From Kitasatospora sp. NBC_01266 (GTDB lineage: Bacteria; Actinomycetota; Actinomycetes; Streptomycetales; Streptomycetaceae), in NCBI RefSeq assembly GCF_036242395.1, contig NZ_CP108458.1, positions 4,774,001 to 4,838,000 on the forward strand: 64,000 nucleotides of DNA. The letters run 5' to 3'. Under the pieces are notes generated by a model, which saw nothing but the letters and a program-made list of their open reading frames with translations, was not told the DNA's origin and did no database searches. Position 1 is the first letter of the stretch. The number at the start of each line of letters is the position of its first letter. Below are positions 34,026 through 42,879 of the stretch, piece by piece. The translations under genes were made by a program, and so were the position numbers.

Positions 34026-36503
34026 GTGACGACACGTCACATCCCGACAGTGGGCGATCACATGACGCACCAACCGGTGCCATTCGCGCAGTTTGTCCTC
34101 AAAGTCCACAGCCGTTGTGATCTCGCATGTGACCACTGCTATGTCTACGAGCACGCCGACACCAGCTGGCGGGGCAGGCCCAGGGCGGTCACGGCACAGG
34201 TGCTCGACCGGACGGCCGAGCGGATCGCGGAGCACGCGGCGGAGCACCGGCTGCGCGCCGTCCACGTCGTCCTGCACGGTGGGGAACCCCTGCTCGCCGG
34301 CCCGGTCGTACTGCGCCGGGCCGCCGAGAGCCTGCGCGCCGCGCTGCCGCCGGACTGCGCGCTGGACCTGCGGATCCACACCAACGGCGTGCGGCTGGAC
34401 CGGGCGCTGTGCGAACTCTTCGACGAGCTGGACATCAAGGTCGGCATCTCGCTGGACGGGGACGCGAGCGCCAACGACCGGCACCGCCGGTTCGCCGACG
34501 GCCGCAGCAGCTACCGCCAGGTGATCGCGGCGGTCGCCCTGCTGCGTCGGCCCGAGTTCCGGCACCTCTACGCGGGGCTGCTCTGCACCATCGACGTCGA
34601 GAACGACCCGATCGCCGTCTACGACGCCCTGCTGGCGCTGGAGCCGCCGCGGATCGACTTCCTGCTGCCGCACGCCACCTGGGACGAGTTGCCGAAACGT
34701 CCCGCCGGTGCGGGTGAGCACCCGTATGCCGACTGGCTGCTGGCGATCCACCGGCGCTGGCAGGAGCAGGGGCGCCCGGTCCCGGTGCGGACCTTCGACT
34801 CGATCCACCGGACCCTGCGCGGCGGCTCCAGCCTGACCGAGTCGCTGGGGCTGGATCCGGCCGATCTGGTGGTGATCGAGACCGATGGCAGTTTCGAGCA
34901 GGCCGACAGCCTCAAAACGGCCTACGACGGTGCACCGGCGACCGGATTCGACATCTTCGCGAACACCTTGGACGAGGTCGCCCGCCATCCGGGGATGATG
35001 GCCCGGCAGTCCGGTCTGGCCGGACTGGGCGAGGAGTGCCGGCGCTGCCCGGTGGTCCGTAGCTGCGGCGGCGGGCTGTACGCCCACCGCTGGCGCACCG
35101 GTGCCGGATTCGACAATCCGTCCGTCTTCTGTGGAGACCTGATGCGGCTGATCACCACCATTCGGGACCGGGTCACCCCGGCGGCGGTTCCGCTGCCCTC
35201 CGGTGGCCCCGGACCACGGCTGACGGACGAGCAGTTCGGCCGGCTGGCCGGCGGACACGGCGACGGCGCCACCGTGGCGGCCCTGGCGGCCGGTCAACTC
35301 GACCTGACCCGGCGCCTGCTGGCCGCCGTCGGCCCGGCCGCCGGCCCGGCCTGGCAGCTGCTCACCGCGCTGGACACCGAGGCGCCCGGCGCGGTGGACG
35401 CGGTGCTCGCGCACCCGTACGTCCGGGCCTGGGCGGTGCGCTGCCTGCGCGGTGACGGTGCCGGCGGCAGCGGCGAACCGGCGGCCGACCTGGGCGGGTT
35501 GGCCGAGATCGCCGCCGCCGCGCTGATCAGGTCGGGGCGCGGTGAGCAACTGGCGGTCCCGGTGCGGGGCGGCGAGTTGCACCTGCCGACGCTCGGCCGG
35601 GTGCTGGTCGGCGGCTCGGGGCAGGCACTGGTGCGCGGCGGCCCGGACGGCTTCACCGTGCGGGCGCCGGGCGGTGCCGAGCAGGTGATCGGGTTCGACC
35701 AGCCGGCCGGCGAGCGCTGGCTGCCGGTGCGCCGGGTCGCCTTCGCCGGCGGCTGGTCGGTGGCGCTGGAGGACCTCGACCCGCAGCGGGACAGCTACCG
35801 CCGCCCGGTGGAGCAGCGGTTGACCCAGGAGGCGTTCGCCGACTGGACCGGCGCGCTGCGCGAGGCGTGGGAGCTGATGCTGCGCGACCTGCCGCAGTAC
35901 GCCGCCGGGATCGCCGCCGGGCTGGGCTGCATCACCCCGCTGCGCCCCGCCGCGTCCGGCGGGCAGGTCGGCGCGGCGGCCCGGCAGGCCTTCGGCGCGG
36001 TCGGCATCGCCCGCCCGGCCACCGCGCCGCTGCTGGCCCTGCTGATCGTCCGGGAGTTCCAACGCGTCAAGCTGGGCGCGGTGCTGGACTTCCACGACCT
36101 GTACGACCGGGCCGACCGGCGCCGCTTCCAGGTCCCGTGGCACGACGACCCGAGCTCGCTCGAGGGGCTGCTGCAGGGGACCTACGCGCGGCTGGCGGTG
36201 ACCGAGTTCTGGGGGACCCGGGCGGCGGCCTACGACGGGGTGGGGGGCGAGGCGGCCGAGCACGCCCGGCGGCAACTGGCCCGCTGCCGGGCGGAGATCG
36301 AGCAGGCCATCGACACCTTGGGGGAGTGCGCGGCGCTGACCGATTCCGGACTGCGGTTCGTTGAGGGGATGCGGAGCACCGTGGCACCCTGGTGGCAGGC
36401 TCCGGTCGGGCAGCAGGCCGAGCCGGCGGCTCGTCGTGCGGTGGAGGTGAACCCTGCCGATCGGCAGGAGGAGCGGTCCGTGCCGATGGTCGCGGGAGGC
36501 TGA
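34026..36503 (+). CDS. fxsB: radical SAM/SPASM peptide maturase FxsB with inactivated metallohydrolase extension
   Basis: An 825-residue cyclophane-forming maturase. The radical SAM cluster motif is C31-DLA-C35-DH-C38, followed by a Gly-rich strand (LHGGEPL), and SPASM cysteines lie at 338-369 (EECRRCP, SCGGG, FCGD). Residues 420-825 form the long extension seen in FxsB proteins; where related proteins have an HEXXH zinc motif this one has REFQR (676-680), so the hydrolase site is dead. Start GTG 34026; ATG 34062 is an alternative. It modifies FxsA, and the next gene starts 15 bases on. Confidence 0.93.
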   Translation: MTTRHIPTVGDHMTHQPVPFAQFVLKVHSRCDLACDHCYVYEHADTSWRGRPRAVTAQVLDRTAERIAEHAAEHRLRAVHVVLHGGEPLLAGPVVLRRAAESLRAALPPDCALDLRIHTNGVRLDRALCELFDELDIKVGISLDGDASANDRHRRFADGRSSYRQVIAAVALLRRPEFRHLYAGLLCTIDVENDPIAVYDALLALEPPRIDFLLPHATWDELPKRPAGAGEHPYADWLLAIHRRWQEQGRPVPVRTFDSIHRTLRGGSSLTESLGLDPADLVVIETDGSFEQADSLKTAYDGAPATGFDIFANTLDEVARHPGMMARQSGLAGLGEECRRCPVVRSCGGGLYAHRWRTGAGFDNPSVFCGDLMRLITTIRDRVTPAAVPLPSGGPGPRLTDEQFGRLAGGHGDGATVAALAAGQLDLTRRLLAAVGPAAGPAWQLLTALDTEAPGAVDAVLAHPYVRAWAVRCLRGDGAGGSGEPAADLGGLAEIAAAALIRSGRGEQLAVPVRGGELHLPTLGRVLVGGSGQALVRGGPDGFTVRAPGGAEQVIGFDQPAGERWLPVRRVAFAGGWSVALEDLDPQRDSYRRPVEQRLTQEAFADWTGALREAWELMLRDLPQYAAGIAAGLGCITPLRPAASGGQVGAAARQAFGAVGIARPATAPLLALLIVREFQRVKLGAVLDFHDLYDRADRRRFQVPWHDDPSSLEGLLQGTYARLAVTEFWGTRAAAYDGVGGEAAEHARRQLARCRAEIEQAIDTLGECAALTDSGLRFVEGMRSTVAPWWQAPVGQQAEPAARRAVEVNPADRQEERSVPMVAGG

Positions 36504-36518
36504 AGAAGGGTCCCGCCC

Positions 36519-37322
36519 ATGTACTCCGTCGGTGAACTGGCCGGCCAGTTGCGACAGCTGGGCCTGTCCGAGCGCAGCGGCGTGGTGCTGGTGCACGCCT
36601 CGCTGCGCACGCTCGGCGAGGTCGAGCACGGCTCCGCCGGCGTGCTGGCCGCGCTGCGGTCCGCGCTGGGCCCCGGCGGCACGCTGCTGGCCTTCACCGG
36701 GACACCGGAGAACTCGGACACCTCCCGCCTGGACGCGGTGGCGACCAGGGGGCTGGACCGGGCGGCGCTGGCGGCCTACCGCCGGGCCATGCCGCCGTTC
36801 GACCCGCTGACCACCCCCAGCTCGCCGAGCATGGGCCGGCTCTCGGAGGAGCTGCGGACCGCGCCCGGCGCGCTGCGCAGCGCCCATCCGCAGACCTCCT
36901 TCGCCGCGCTCGGCCCGATGAGCGGCGCCCTGATCGCGGACCACCCGCTCGACTGCCATCTGGGCGAGCGCTCGCCGATCGGGCGGCTCTACAAGGCGGG
37001 GGGCCAGGTGCTGATGCTCGGCGCCTCGATGGACCGGTGCACCGTCCTGCACCTCGCCCAGTACCGGGTCCCCGGTGCGCCGAGGAAACGGTACGGCTGC
37101 CAGGTCACCGGCCCGGACGGCGCGCCGCACTGGGTGCGGTTCGAGGGGCTGGACCTCGACGACGTGCACTTCCCGCGGCTGCTGGCGGCGATCCGCGGGC
37201 AGCTGACCGAGGCCCGGTCCGGTCGGGTCGGGGACGCGGACTGCCTGCTGCTGTCGGCCGTCCAGAGCGTCGACGCGGCGACCGAGTGGCTGGTCCAGCA
37301 CCCGCAGGCGCTCGGACTTTGA
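36519..37322 (+). CDS. AAC(3)-like acetyltransferase of the fxs system
   Basis: A 267-residue member of the aminoglycoside N(3)-acetyltransferase family: VVLVHASLRTLGEVEHGSAG near the N-terminus, PSSPSMGRLSEELRTAPGA, RSAHPQTSFAALGP (His of the acetyl-CoA site) and CHLGERSPIGRLYKAGGQVLMLG. Resistance enzymes share these motifs, but in an fxs operon the substrate is more likely the peptide or a related amine. Only 15 bases after fxsB, so cotranscribed. Sequence alone does not show acetyltransferase activity toward any drug. Confidence 0.88.
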   Translation: MYSVGELAGQLRQLGLSERSGVVLVHASLRTLGEVEHGSAGVLAALRSALGPGGTLLAFTGTPENSDTSRLDAVATRGLDRAALAAYRRAMPPFDPLTTPSSPSMGRLSEELRTAPGALRSAHPQTSFAALGPMSGALIADHPLDCHLGERSPIGRLYKAGGQVLMLGASMDRCTVLHLAQYRVPGAPRKRYGCQVTGPDGAPHWVRFEGLDLDDVHFPRLLAAIRGQLTEARSGRVGDADCLLLSAVQSVDAATEWLVQHPQALGL

Positions 37323-37479
37323 ACGGTTGGTGCCAAAGAGCTGACACCGGATCGCTCTCTGACGCATGCTCAGTGGCTGGGGCTGGTAAAGGTATTCCGG
37401 TGGAGGAGTCGACCTTCCTACACTGACAGGCACCCTGCACAGGGACCAGGCCGGCCTGTGGGCCCAGGGGGAGGCGCGT

Positions 37480-38805
37480 GTGAACGACGCTGCGAGCGGT
37501 CCGCGGGCCGCCGCGAAGCCGCATTTCTTTTTGAGCTACGCGCACATGCCCGCCGTGGGCTCACGCAATCCCAACCTGAGGGTGGCGCGGTTCTACCAGG
37601 ACCTGTGCGAGGCGGTCCTGCAGTTGACGCCGCTGCCGACCTCCGATCCGGTCGGCTTCATGGACGAGACCATGCACCAGGGAGACAACTGGGCGGTGAA
37701 GATCTCCGAGGCGCTCGCCACCTGCCGGGTCTTCGTCCCGCTCTACCACCCGCGGCTGTTCCGCAGCACGCCCTGCGGCCAGGAGTGGTACACCTTCGCC
37801 CAGCGCTCGGCGGGGGCGCCGGGCGGCACGGCCCGCAACTCGGCGATCGTCCCGGTGCTCTGGGTGGGGATGCACGAGGACTCGCTGCCCCCGGTGGCCG
37901 GGGCGGTGCAGTTCAAGCACTCCAGCTTCCCGCAGGAGTACGTCGAGGACGGCCTGTACGCGCTGATGGCGCAGCGCCACCACCGGGAGAAGTACGAGGA
38001 GGTGGTCTTCCGGCTGGGCCGCCGGATCGTGGATGTGGCCCAGGAGACGGTGGTCCCGGTGGTGGACCCGGTCGACTTCACCAGCAATCCGTCCGCCTTC
38101 CCCGGCCCCTCGGCGGCCGACCAGTTGACCATCGTGGTGCTCTCCTACCGGGACTCCGAGGTGCCCTCGCACCGCGACCCCGCCTACTACGGCGCGGGCC
38201 GCACCGACTGGCACCCGTACGAGCGCGGAACCGCCACCGCGCTGGCCGAACAGGCGGCGCAGCTCGCCCGGCAGTGCGACCTGAACCCCAGCATCCACGA
38301 GTTCGACGCCGCCGTGGGCCGGTTGATGGAGCTGGAGCGGCCCAGCGGGCCGGGCGTGGTGCTGGTTGACCGCTGGGTGCTGCAGGACCCGGTGCGGCGG
38401 GCGCTGGTGCGGGACTTCGCCCGGCGCAACCCGTCCTGGGTGACCGTGGTGGAGCCGTGGAACCAGGACGACCCGCAGTGCGCGGCGAACAAGGCGGCGA
38501 TGGCGGCCCTGAGCGAGAACGTGCTGCGCTGGCGCGGCAACGCCGCCAGACCCAGCTTCAACTCCGCCGAGGACGGCGACGCCGAGGGGATCCCCACCGC
38601 GAGGGCCTTCGGGGTGGCCTTCCAGCACGCCGCGGTGCGGGCACAACGGGCTTTCAAGGCACGCGGACTGCCGCGGCCATCGGGTACCGGGGAGCCCAGA
38701 CCCCGGCTGCTGGGCGCCTTCGGGTCGCTCACCACGCCGTATCCGGGCAGAACAGCGGGGACCGACAACGACGAGGACCACGACGGAGGAAACCATGACG
38801 TCTGA
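37480..38805 (+). CDS. fxsC: TIR-like protein FxsC
   Basis: A 441-residue protein. Residues 15-165 are a TIR-like domain: HFFLSYAHMPAVGSRNP, then SEALATCRVFVPLYHPRLF and CGQEWYTFA with Glu102 at the position of the TIR NADase Glu. Residues 195-400 are the FxsC C-terminal domain (LTIVVLSYRDSEVPSHRDP, WHPYERGTATALAEQAAQLA). The Glu suggests possible NAD+ hydrolysis, unproven. It starts at GTG with GGGGAGG 5 bases upstream, 157 bases after the acetyltransferase gene, and overlaps fxsT by 11 bases. Confidence 0.9.
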   Translation: MNDAASGPRAAAKPHFFLSYAHMPAVGSRNPNLRVARFYQDLCEAVLQLTPLPTSDPVGFMDETMHQGDNWAVKISEALATCRVFVPLYHPRLFRSTPCGQEWYTFAQRSAGAPGGTARNSAIVPVLWVGMHEDSLPPVAGAVQFKHSSFPQEYVEDGLYALMAQRHHREKYEEVVFRLGRRIVDVAQETVVPVVDPVDFTSNPSAFPGPSAADQLTIVVLSYRDSEVPSHRDPAYYGAGRTDWHPYERGTATALAEQAAQLARQCDLNPSIHEFDAAVGRLMELERPSGPGVVLVDRWVLQDPVRRALVRDFARRNPSWVTVVEPWNQDDPQCAANKAAMAALSENVLRWRGNAARPSFNSAEDGDAEGIPTARAFGVAFQHAAVRAQRAFKARGLPRPSGTGEPRPRLLGAFGSLTTPYPGRTAGTDNDEDHDGGNHDV

Positions 38806-41800
38806 AAAGACCAGAAACCTCCGGGTGGGCGGCCGGAGTTCACTCGCGCCGCAGGACGCGCGGGCGGCGGCGGCCGAGGAGGACCGCCAGGGGCGGATCA
38901 TCACCTTCTACTCCTACAAGGGCGGCACCGGGCGCACCATGGCGCTGGCCAACACCGCCTGGATCCTGGCCGCCAACGGGTTCCGGGTGCTCACCGTGGA
39001 CTGGGACCTGGAGGCGCCCGGACTCGCCAAGTTCTTCCACCCCTTCCTGGACACGGCCGAGTTGGAAGAGGCCTCGGGGGTGATGACGCTGATCAACGAC
39101 TACCGGGAGGAGGCGCTGCGGGAGACCGAGTTCTCGGCGGACGCCCTGCTGGAGCCCGAGCGGTTCCGGCAGCAGCAACTGGAGATCGGCCACCACTCCG
39201 GCTGGCACCTGGAGTTCGCCAAGGTCGCCGGGCACGCGGTGCCGCTCTCCTGGAGCGGGTTCCCGGCCGGCGGCAGCATCGACTTCCTGGCGGCGGGCCG
39301 GCAGGACCGGGACTACTCCGGCACCCTCGGCAGCCTGGACTGGGACCTGTTCTACGAGCGCTTCGACGGCGGCCAGTTCTTCGACGCGCTCCGCGCCGAC
39401 ATGCGCAAGCGCTACGACTACGTGCTGATCGACAGCCGCACCGGCCTGTCCGACACCGCCGAGATCTGCACCGTGCAGATGCCCGACGACCTGGTGGTCT
39501 GCTTCACCCTGAGCGACCAGAGCATCGACGGCGCCTCGCGGATCGCCCAGCACATCGCGAACCGCTACCGGGACCGCGGCATCCGGATCCTGCCGGTGCC
39601 GATGCGGATCGACGACTTCGAGAAGGACAAGGCGGACGCCGGGCGGGCGCTGGCCCGGATCCGCTTCGACGGGCTGCCCTCCGGCCTGAGCGAGGAGGAA
39701 CTGGTCCGCTACTGGGGGTCGGTGGAGATCCCGTACCGGCCGTTCTACGCGTACGAGGAGATCCTGGCCACCTTCGGGGACAAGCCGGGAACGCCCACCA
39801 CCATGCTCTCGGCCTGCGAGCGGCTGACCGACATGCTCACCGAGGGGCGGGCCGCCACGCTGCCGCTGATGGACGAGGAGGTGCGGCTGCAGTACATCGA
39901 GGCGTTCACCCGGCGGCGCCCCACCGTGCCGGCCGACGTCTACCTCAGCTACGTGCCGGAGGACCGGATGTGGGCGGACTGGATCGAGCACGTGCTCGCC
40001 GCCGCCGGCTTCCGGGTGCTGCCCCGGGACGTCGGGGTCGGCTCGGACACCCGGGCCGAGACCGAGCGCTCGGTGGACGCGGCCTACCGGACCGTGGCGG
40101 TGCTCTCACCGGCCTACCTGCGCTCCCCGCAGGCCCGGGCGCTGTGGGAGTCGGTGGCCGGCTCCGACCCGTCCGGCACCCGCCGCCAGCTGATCCCGGT
40201 CCGGGTCGGCGGCTTCCCGCTGACCGCCCCGTTCAGCAACCGCACCCCGGTCGACCTGGTCAACCTCAAGGAGGCGCAGGCCCGTTCGGCCCTGGTGAAG
40301 GCGCTCGGGCGGGAGGAGGTGCCGATCCTGGACCCGAGCAGCTGGCCGAGGTTCCCCGGCACCCAGCCGGGGATCTGGAACGTGCCGCCGCGCAACACCT
40401 ACTTCACCGGCCGGGCCGGGATGCTGGAGCAGCTGCGCAACCAGCTGGACGGCCGGACCACGGCCGTGCTGCCCGTGCCGCAGACCCTCTACGGGCTCGG
40501 CGGCGTCGGCAAGACCCAGGTGGCCCAGGAGTACGCGCACCGGTTCATGGCCGACTACGACCTGGTCTGGTGGATCTCGGCCGAGCAGGAGGACGAGATC
40601 CAGGGCCAGTTGGCCGAGCTGGCCCGCAAGATGGGCCTGGCCACCAACGAGCCGGTGGCCCTCGCGGCGGACATCGCGCTGGAGGCGCTGCGCCGCGGCG
40701 AGCCGACCCAGCGCTGGCTGCTGATCTTCGACAACGCCGACGAGCCGACCGACATCCGGCGCTACTTCCCCGGCGGCTCCGGCCACATCCTGGTCACCTC
40801 CCGCAACCAGGCCTGGGCCACCCACGCCGAGGCGCTCACCATGGACGTCTTCACCCGCGGCGAGAGCATCGACCACCTGACCCGGCGCACCGGCAACGCG
40901 CTCAGCCGGGTGGACGCGGACGCGGTGGCCGAGGCGGTGGGCGACCTGCCGCTGGCCGTCGAGGTGGCCGGCGCCTGGCTGAAGGCCACCGGCACCCCGG
41001 TCGGCGAGTACATCGCGGCCCTGCAGTCGGAGGCCGCCCGGGTGCTGGAGCTGGGCCGCCCGGTGGACTACCCGATGACGGTCGGCGCCACCTGGCGGGT
41101 CTCCATCGCCCGGCTGCGCCAGCAGTCCCCGGCCGCCGCCCGGATGCTCCAGCTGTGCGCCTACTTCGCGCCCGAGCCGATCTCGATGAACCTCTTCTAC
41201 AGCGACCAGATGATCCGCGCGCTGGTCCCCTTCGACCCCGGGCTGAGCGACAAGTTCCTGCTCGGCCGGGTGATCCAGGCGATCGGGCGGTACGCGCTGG
41301 CCAAGGTGGACGCGGGGGCGAACAGCATCCAGGTGCACCGGCTGGTCCAGGAGGTGATCCGCTCGGAGATGACCGCCGAGGAGCAGAACGACACCGTGCA
41401 CGAGGTGCACCGGATCCTGATCGGCGCCCGCCCGGTGGTCGGCGACACCGACGACCCGGCCAACTGGCCGGCCTTCGAGGAGATCTGGCCGCACCTGTCG
41501 CCCTCCCGGGCGCACGACTGCGACGAGCCGGACACCCGGCAGCTGATGATCGACCGGGTCCGCTACCTGTGGAAGCGCGGCGAGTTCGCGCAGGCCCGCC
41601 GGACCGGCCACCTGCTGGACGAGGCCTGGACCGCCAAACTCGGCGAGGACGACCGGCAGACCCTGCTGCTGCGCTTCCAGCTCGCCAACGTGATGCGCTC
41701 GCAGGGCCAGTACGCCGGCGCGGTGGAACTGGACGAGGACACCCTGGAGCGGCAGAAGCGGGTGCTCGGCGAGCACCACCCGTACACCCTGATGACGGCC

Positions 41801-42853
41801 GGTTCGCTGGCCGCCGACCTGCGCGCGCTCGGCGACTTCGGCAAGGCCCTGGAGCTGGACCGGCAGACCCTGGAGCGGTTCCGCGAGCAGTTCGGCGAGG
41901 ACAACCCGCGGACCCTGTCCTGCGCCAACAACCTGGCCATCGACTACCGGCTGGTCGGCGACAGCAGGGCGGCCCAGGAGCTGGACCAGGACACCCTGGA
42001 CCGGCGGACCGTGGTGCTCGGCGCGAAGCACCCCTACACCCTCTCCAGCAAGTCCAACCTCGCCCGCGACCTGCGGGAGCAGGGCGACTACCTGCGCGCG
42101 GTGACGATCCAGCAGGAGGTGGTCGACTCCTTCGCCGAGGTGCTGGACATCGACGTGCCGGAGATCCTGCGCAACGCCAAGTCGCTGGCGGTCTCGCTGC
42201 GCAAGGCGGGCCGGCAGGCCGAGGCCCGCCGGCTCACCAAGGAGACCTACGAGCGCTACCTGGAGCGCTACGGCGAGAACGCCCCCGACACGCTGGCCTG
42301 CGCGCTCAACCTGGCCGCCGACTACAGCGCGGGCGGGGACAAGGACGCGGCCCGGGACCTGGCCCGCCAGGTGGTCATCGGCCACCAGCAGCTCTTCGGG
42401 CCCGAGCACCCGTTCACCCTGGCCTGCGCCAACAACCTGGTGATCTACCTGCGGGGCAGCGGCGGCCTGGCGGAGGCGGTGACGCTGGGGGAGGAGACGG
42501 TCGGCACGCTCGCCCGGGTGCTCGGCCCGAACCACCCGTTCACCTACACCGCCATGGTCAACCTGGCCAACGCCTACGGCGACCAGGGCCGGCTGGCCGA
42601 GGCCGAGGCGCTGGAGCGGGCCGCCCACCGCGGCCTGGGCGAGCGCTACAGCCAGCGCCACCCGGACACCGTCTCCTGCCAGGCCAACCTGGCCGTCACG
42701 CTGCGGGCCCAGGGCAAGGTGAACGAGGCCGCCGAGCTGCGCTCGCGCGCGGTGGCCGAATTCATCCGCCAGCTCGGCGAGGAGCACCCCAACACGGTCG
42801 CCGCGCGGGGGTGGAAGCGGATCAACCGCGACCTGGAGCCGCAGCCGGTCTGA
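38795..42853 (+). CDS. fxsT: FxsT: ParA-like NTPase, TIR-like, NB-ARC and TPR protein
   Basis: A 1352-residue giant. Residues 30-330: ParA/MinD-type NTPase with a deviant Walker A KGGTGRT at 42-48 (Arg replaces the usual second Lys), then VLTVDWDLEAPGLAKFF. Residues 380-490: a TIR-like domain (DVYLSYVPEDRMWADW). Residues 545-1000: NB-ARC with Walker A GLGGVGKTQ (Lys573), WLLIFDNAD and GDLPLAVEVAG. Residues 1000-1352: about eight TPRs with LGEHHPYTL, FGEDNPRTL and LGPNHPFTY signatures. It has the domain set of the FxSxx-COOH system TPR protein. The ATG follows ACGGAGGAAACC and overlaps fxsC by 11 bases. Probably an ATP-dependent scaffold or switch; function unknown. Confidence 0.9.
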   Translation: MTSEKTRNLRVGGRSSLAPQDARAAAAEEDRQGRIITFYSYKGGTGRTMALANTAWILAANGFRVLTVDWDLEAPGLAKFFHPFLDTAELEEASGVMTLINDYREEALRETEFSADALLEPERFRQQQLEIGHHSGWHLEFAKVAGHAVPLSWSGFPAGGSIDFLAAGRQDRDYSGTLGSLDWDLFYERFDGGQFFDALRADMRKRYDYVLIDSRTGLSDTAEICTVQMPDDLVVCFTLSDQSIDGASRIAQHIANRYRDRGIRILPVPMRIDDFEKDKADAGRALARIRFDGLPSGLSEEELVRYWGSVEIPYRPFYAYEEILATFGDKPGTPTTMLSACERLTDMLTEGRAATLPLMDEEVRLQYIEAFTRRRPTVPADVYLSYVPEDRMWADWIEHVLAAAGFRVLPRDVGVGSDTRAETERSVDAAYRTVAVLSPAYLRSPQARALWESVAGSDPSGTRRQLIPVRVGGFPLTAPFSNRTPVDLVNLKEAQARSALVKALGREEVPILDPSSWPRFPGTQPGIWNVPPRNTYFTGRAGMLEQLRNQLDGRTTAVLPVPQTLYGLGGVGKTQVAQEYAHRFMADYDLVWWISAEQEDEIQGQLAELARKMGLATNEPVALAADIALEALRRGEPTQRWLLIFDNADEPTDIRRYFPGGSGHILVTSRNQAWATHAEALTMDVFTRGESIDHLTRRTGNALSRVDADAVAEAVGDLPLAVEVAGAWLKATGTPVGEYIAALQSEAARVLELGRPVDYPMTVGATWRVSIARLRQQSPAAARMLQLCAYFAPEPISMNLFYSDQMIRALVPFDPGLSDKFLLGRVIQAIGRYALAKVDAGANSIQVHRLVQEVIRSEMTAEEQNDTVHEVHRILIGARPVVGDTDDPANWPAFEEIWPHLSPSRAHDCDEPDTRQLMIDRVRYLWKRGEFAQARRTGHLLDEAWTAKLGEDDRQTLLLRFQLANVMRSQGQYAGAVELDEDTLERQKRVLGEHHPYTLMTAGSLAADLRALGDFGKALELDRQTLERFREQFGEDNPRTLSCANNLAIDYRLVGDSRAAQELDQDTLDRRTVVLGAKHPYTLSSKSNLARDLREQGDYLRAVTIQQEVVDSFAEVLDIDVPEILRNAKSLAVSLRKAGRQAEARRLTKETYERYLERYGENAPDTLACALNLAADYSAGGDKDAARDLARQVVIGHQQLFGPEHPFTLACANNLVIYLRGSGGLAEAVTLGEETVGTLARVLGPNHPFTYTAMVNLANAYGDQGRLAEAEALERAAHRGLGERYSQRHPDTVSCQANLAVTLRAQGKVNEAAELRSRAVAEFIRQLGEEHPNTVAARGWKRINRDLEPQPV

Positions 42854-42879
42854 CCCGGCCCGGCCGGTGTGACGCGACC

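Noticed and set aside
36519..37322. Mobile aminoglycoside-resistance gene
   Set aside because: It is embedded in the fxs operon with matching codon use and no mobile element nearby.
33948..37433. 1161-codon minus-strand open frame over fxsB and the AAC(3)-like gene
   Set aside because: Antisense shadow; the plus strand has the radical SAM and acetyltransferase motifs.
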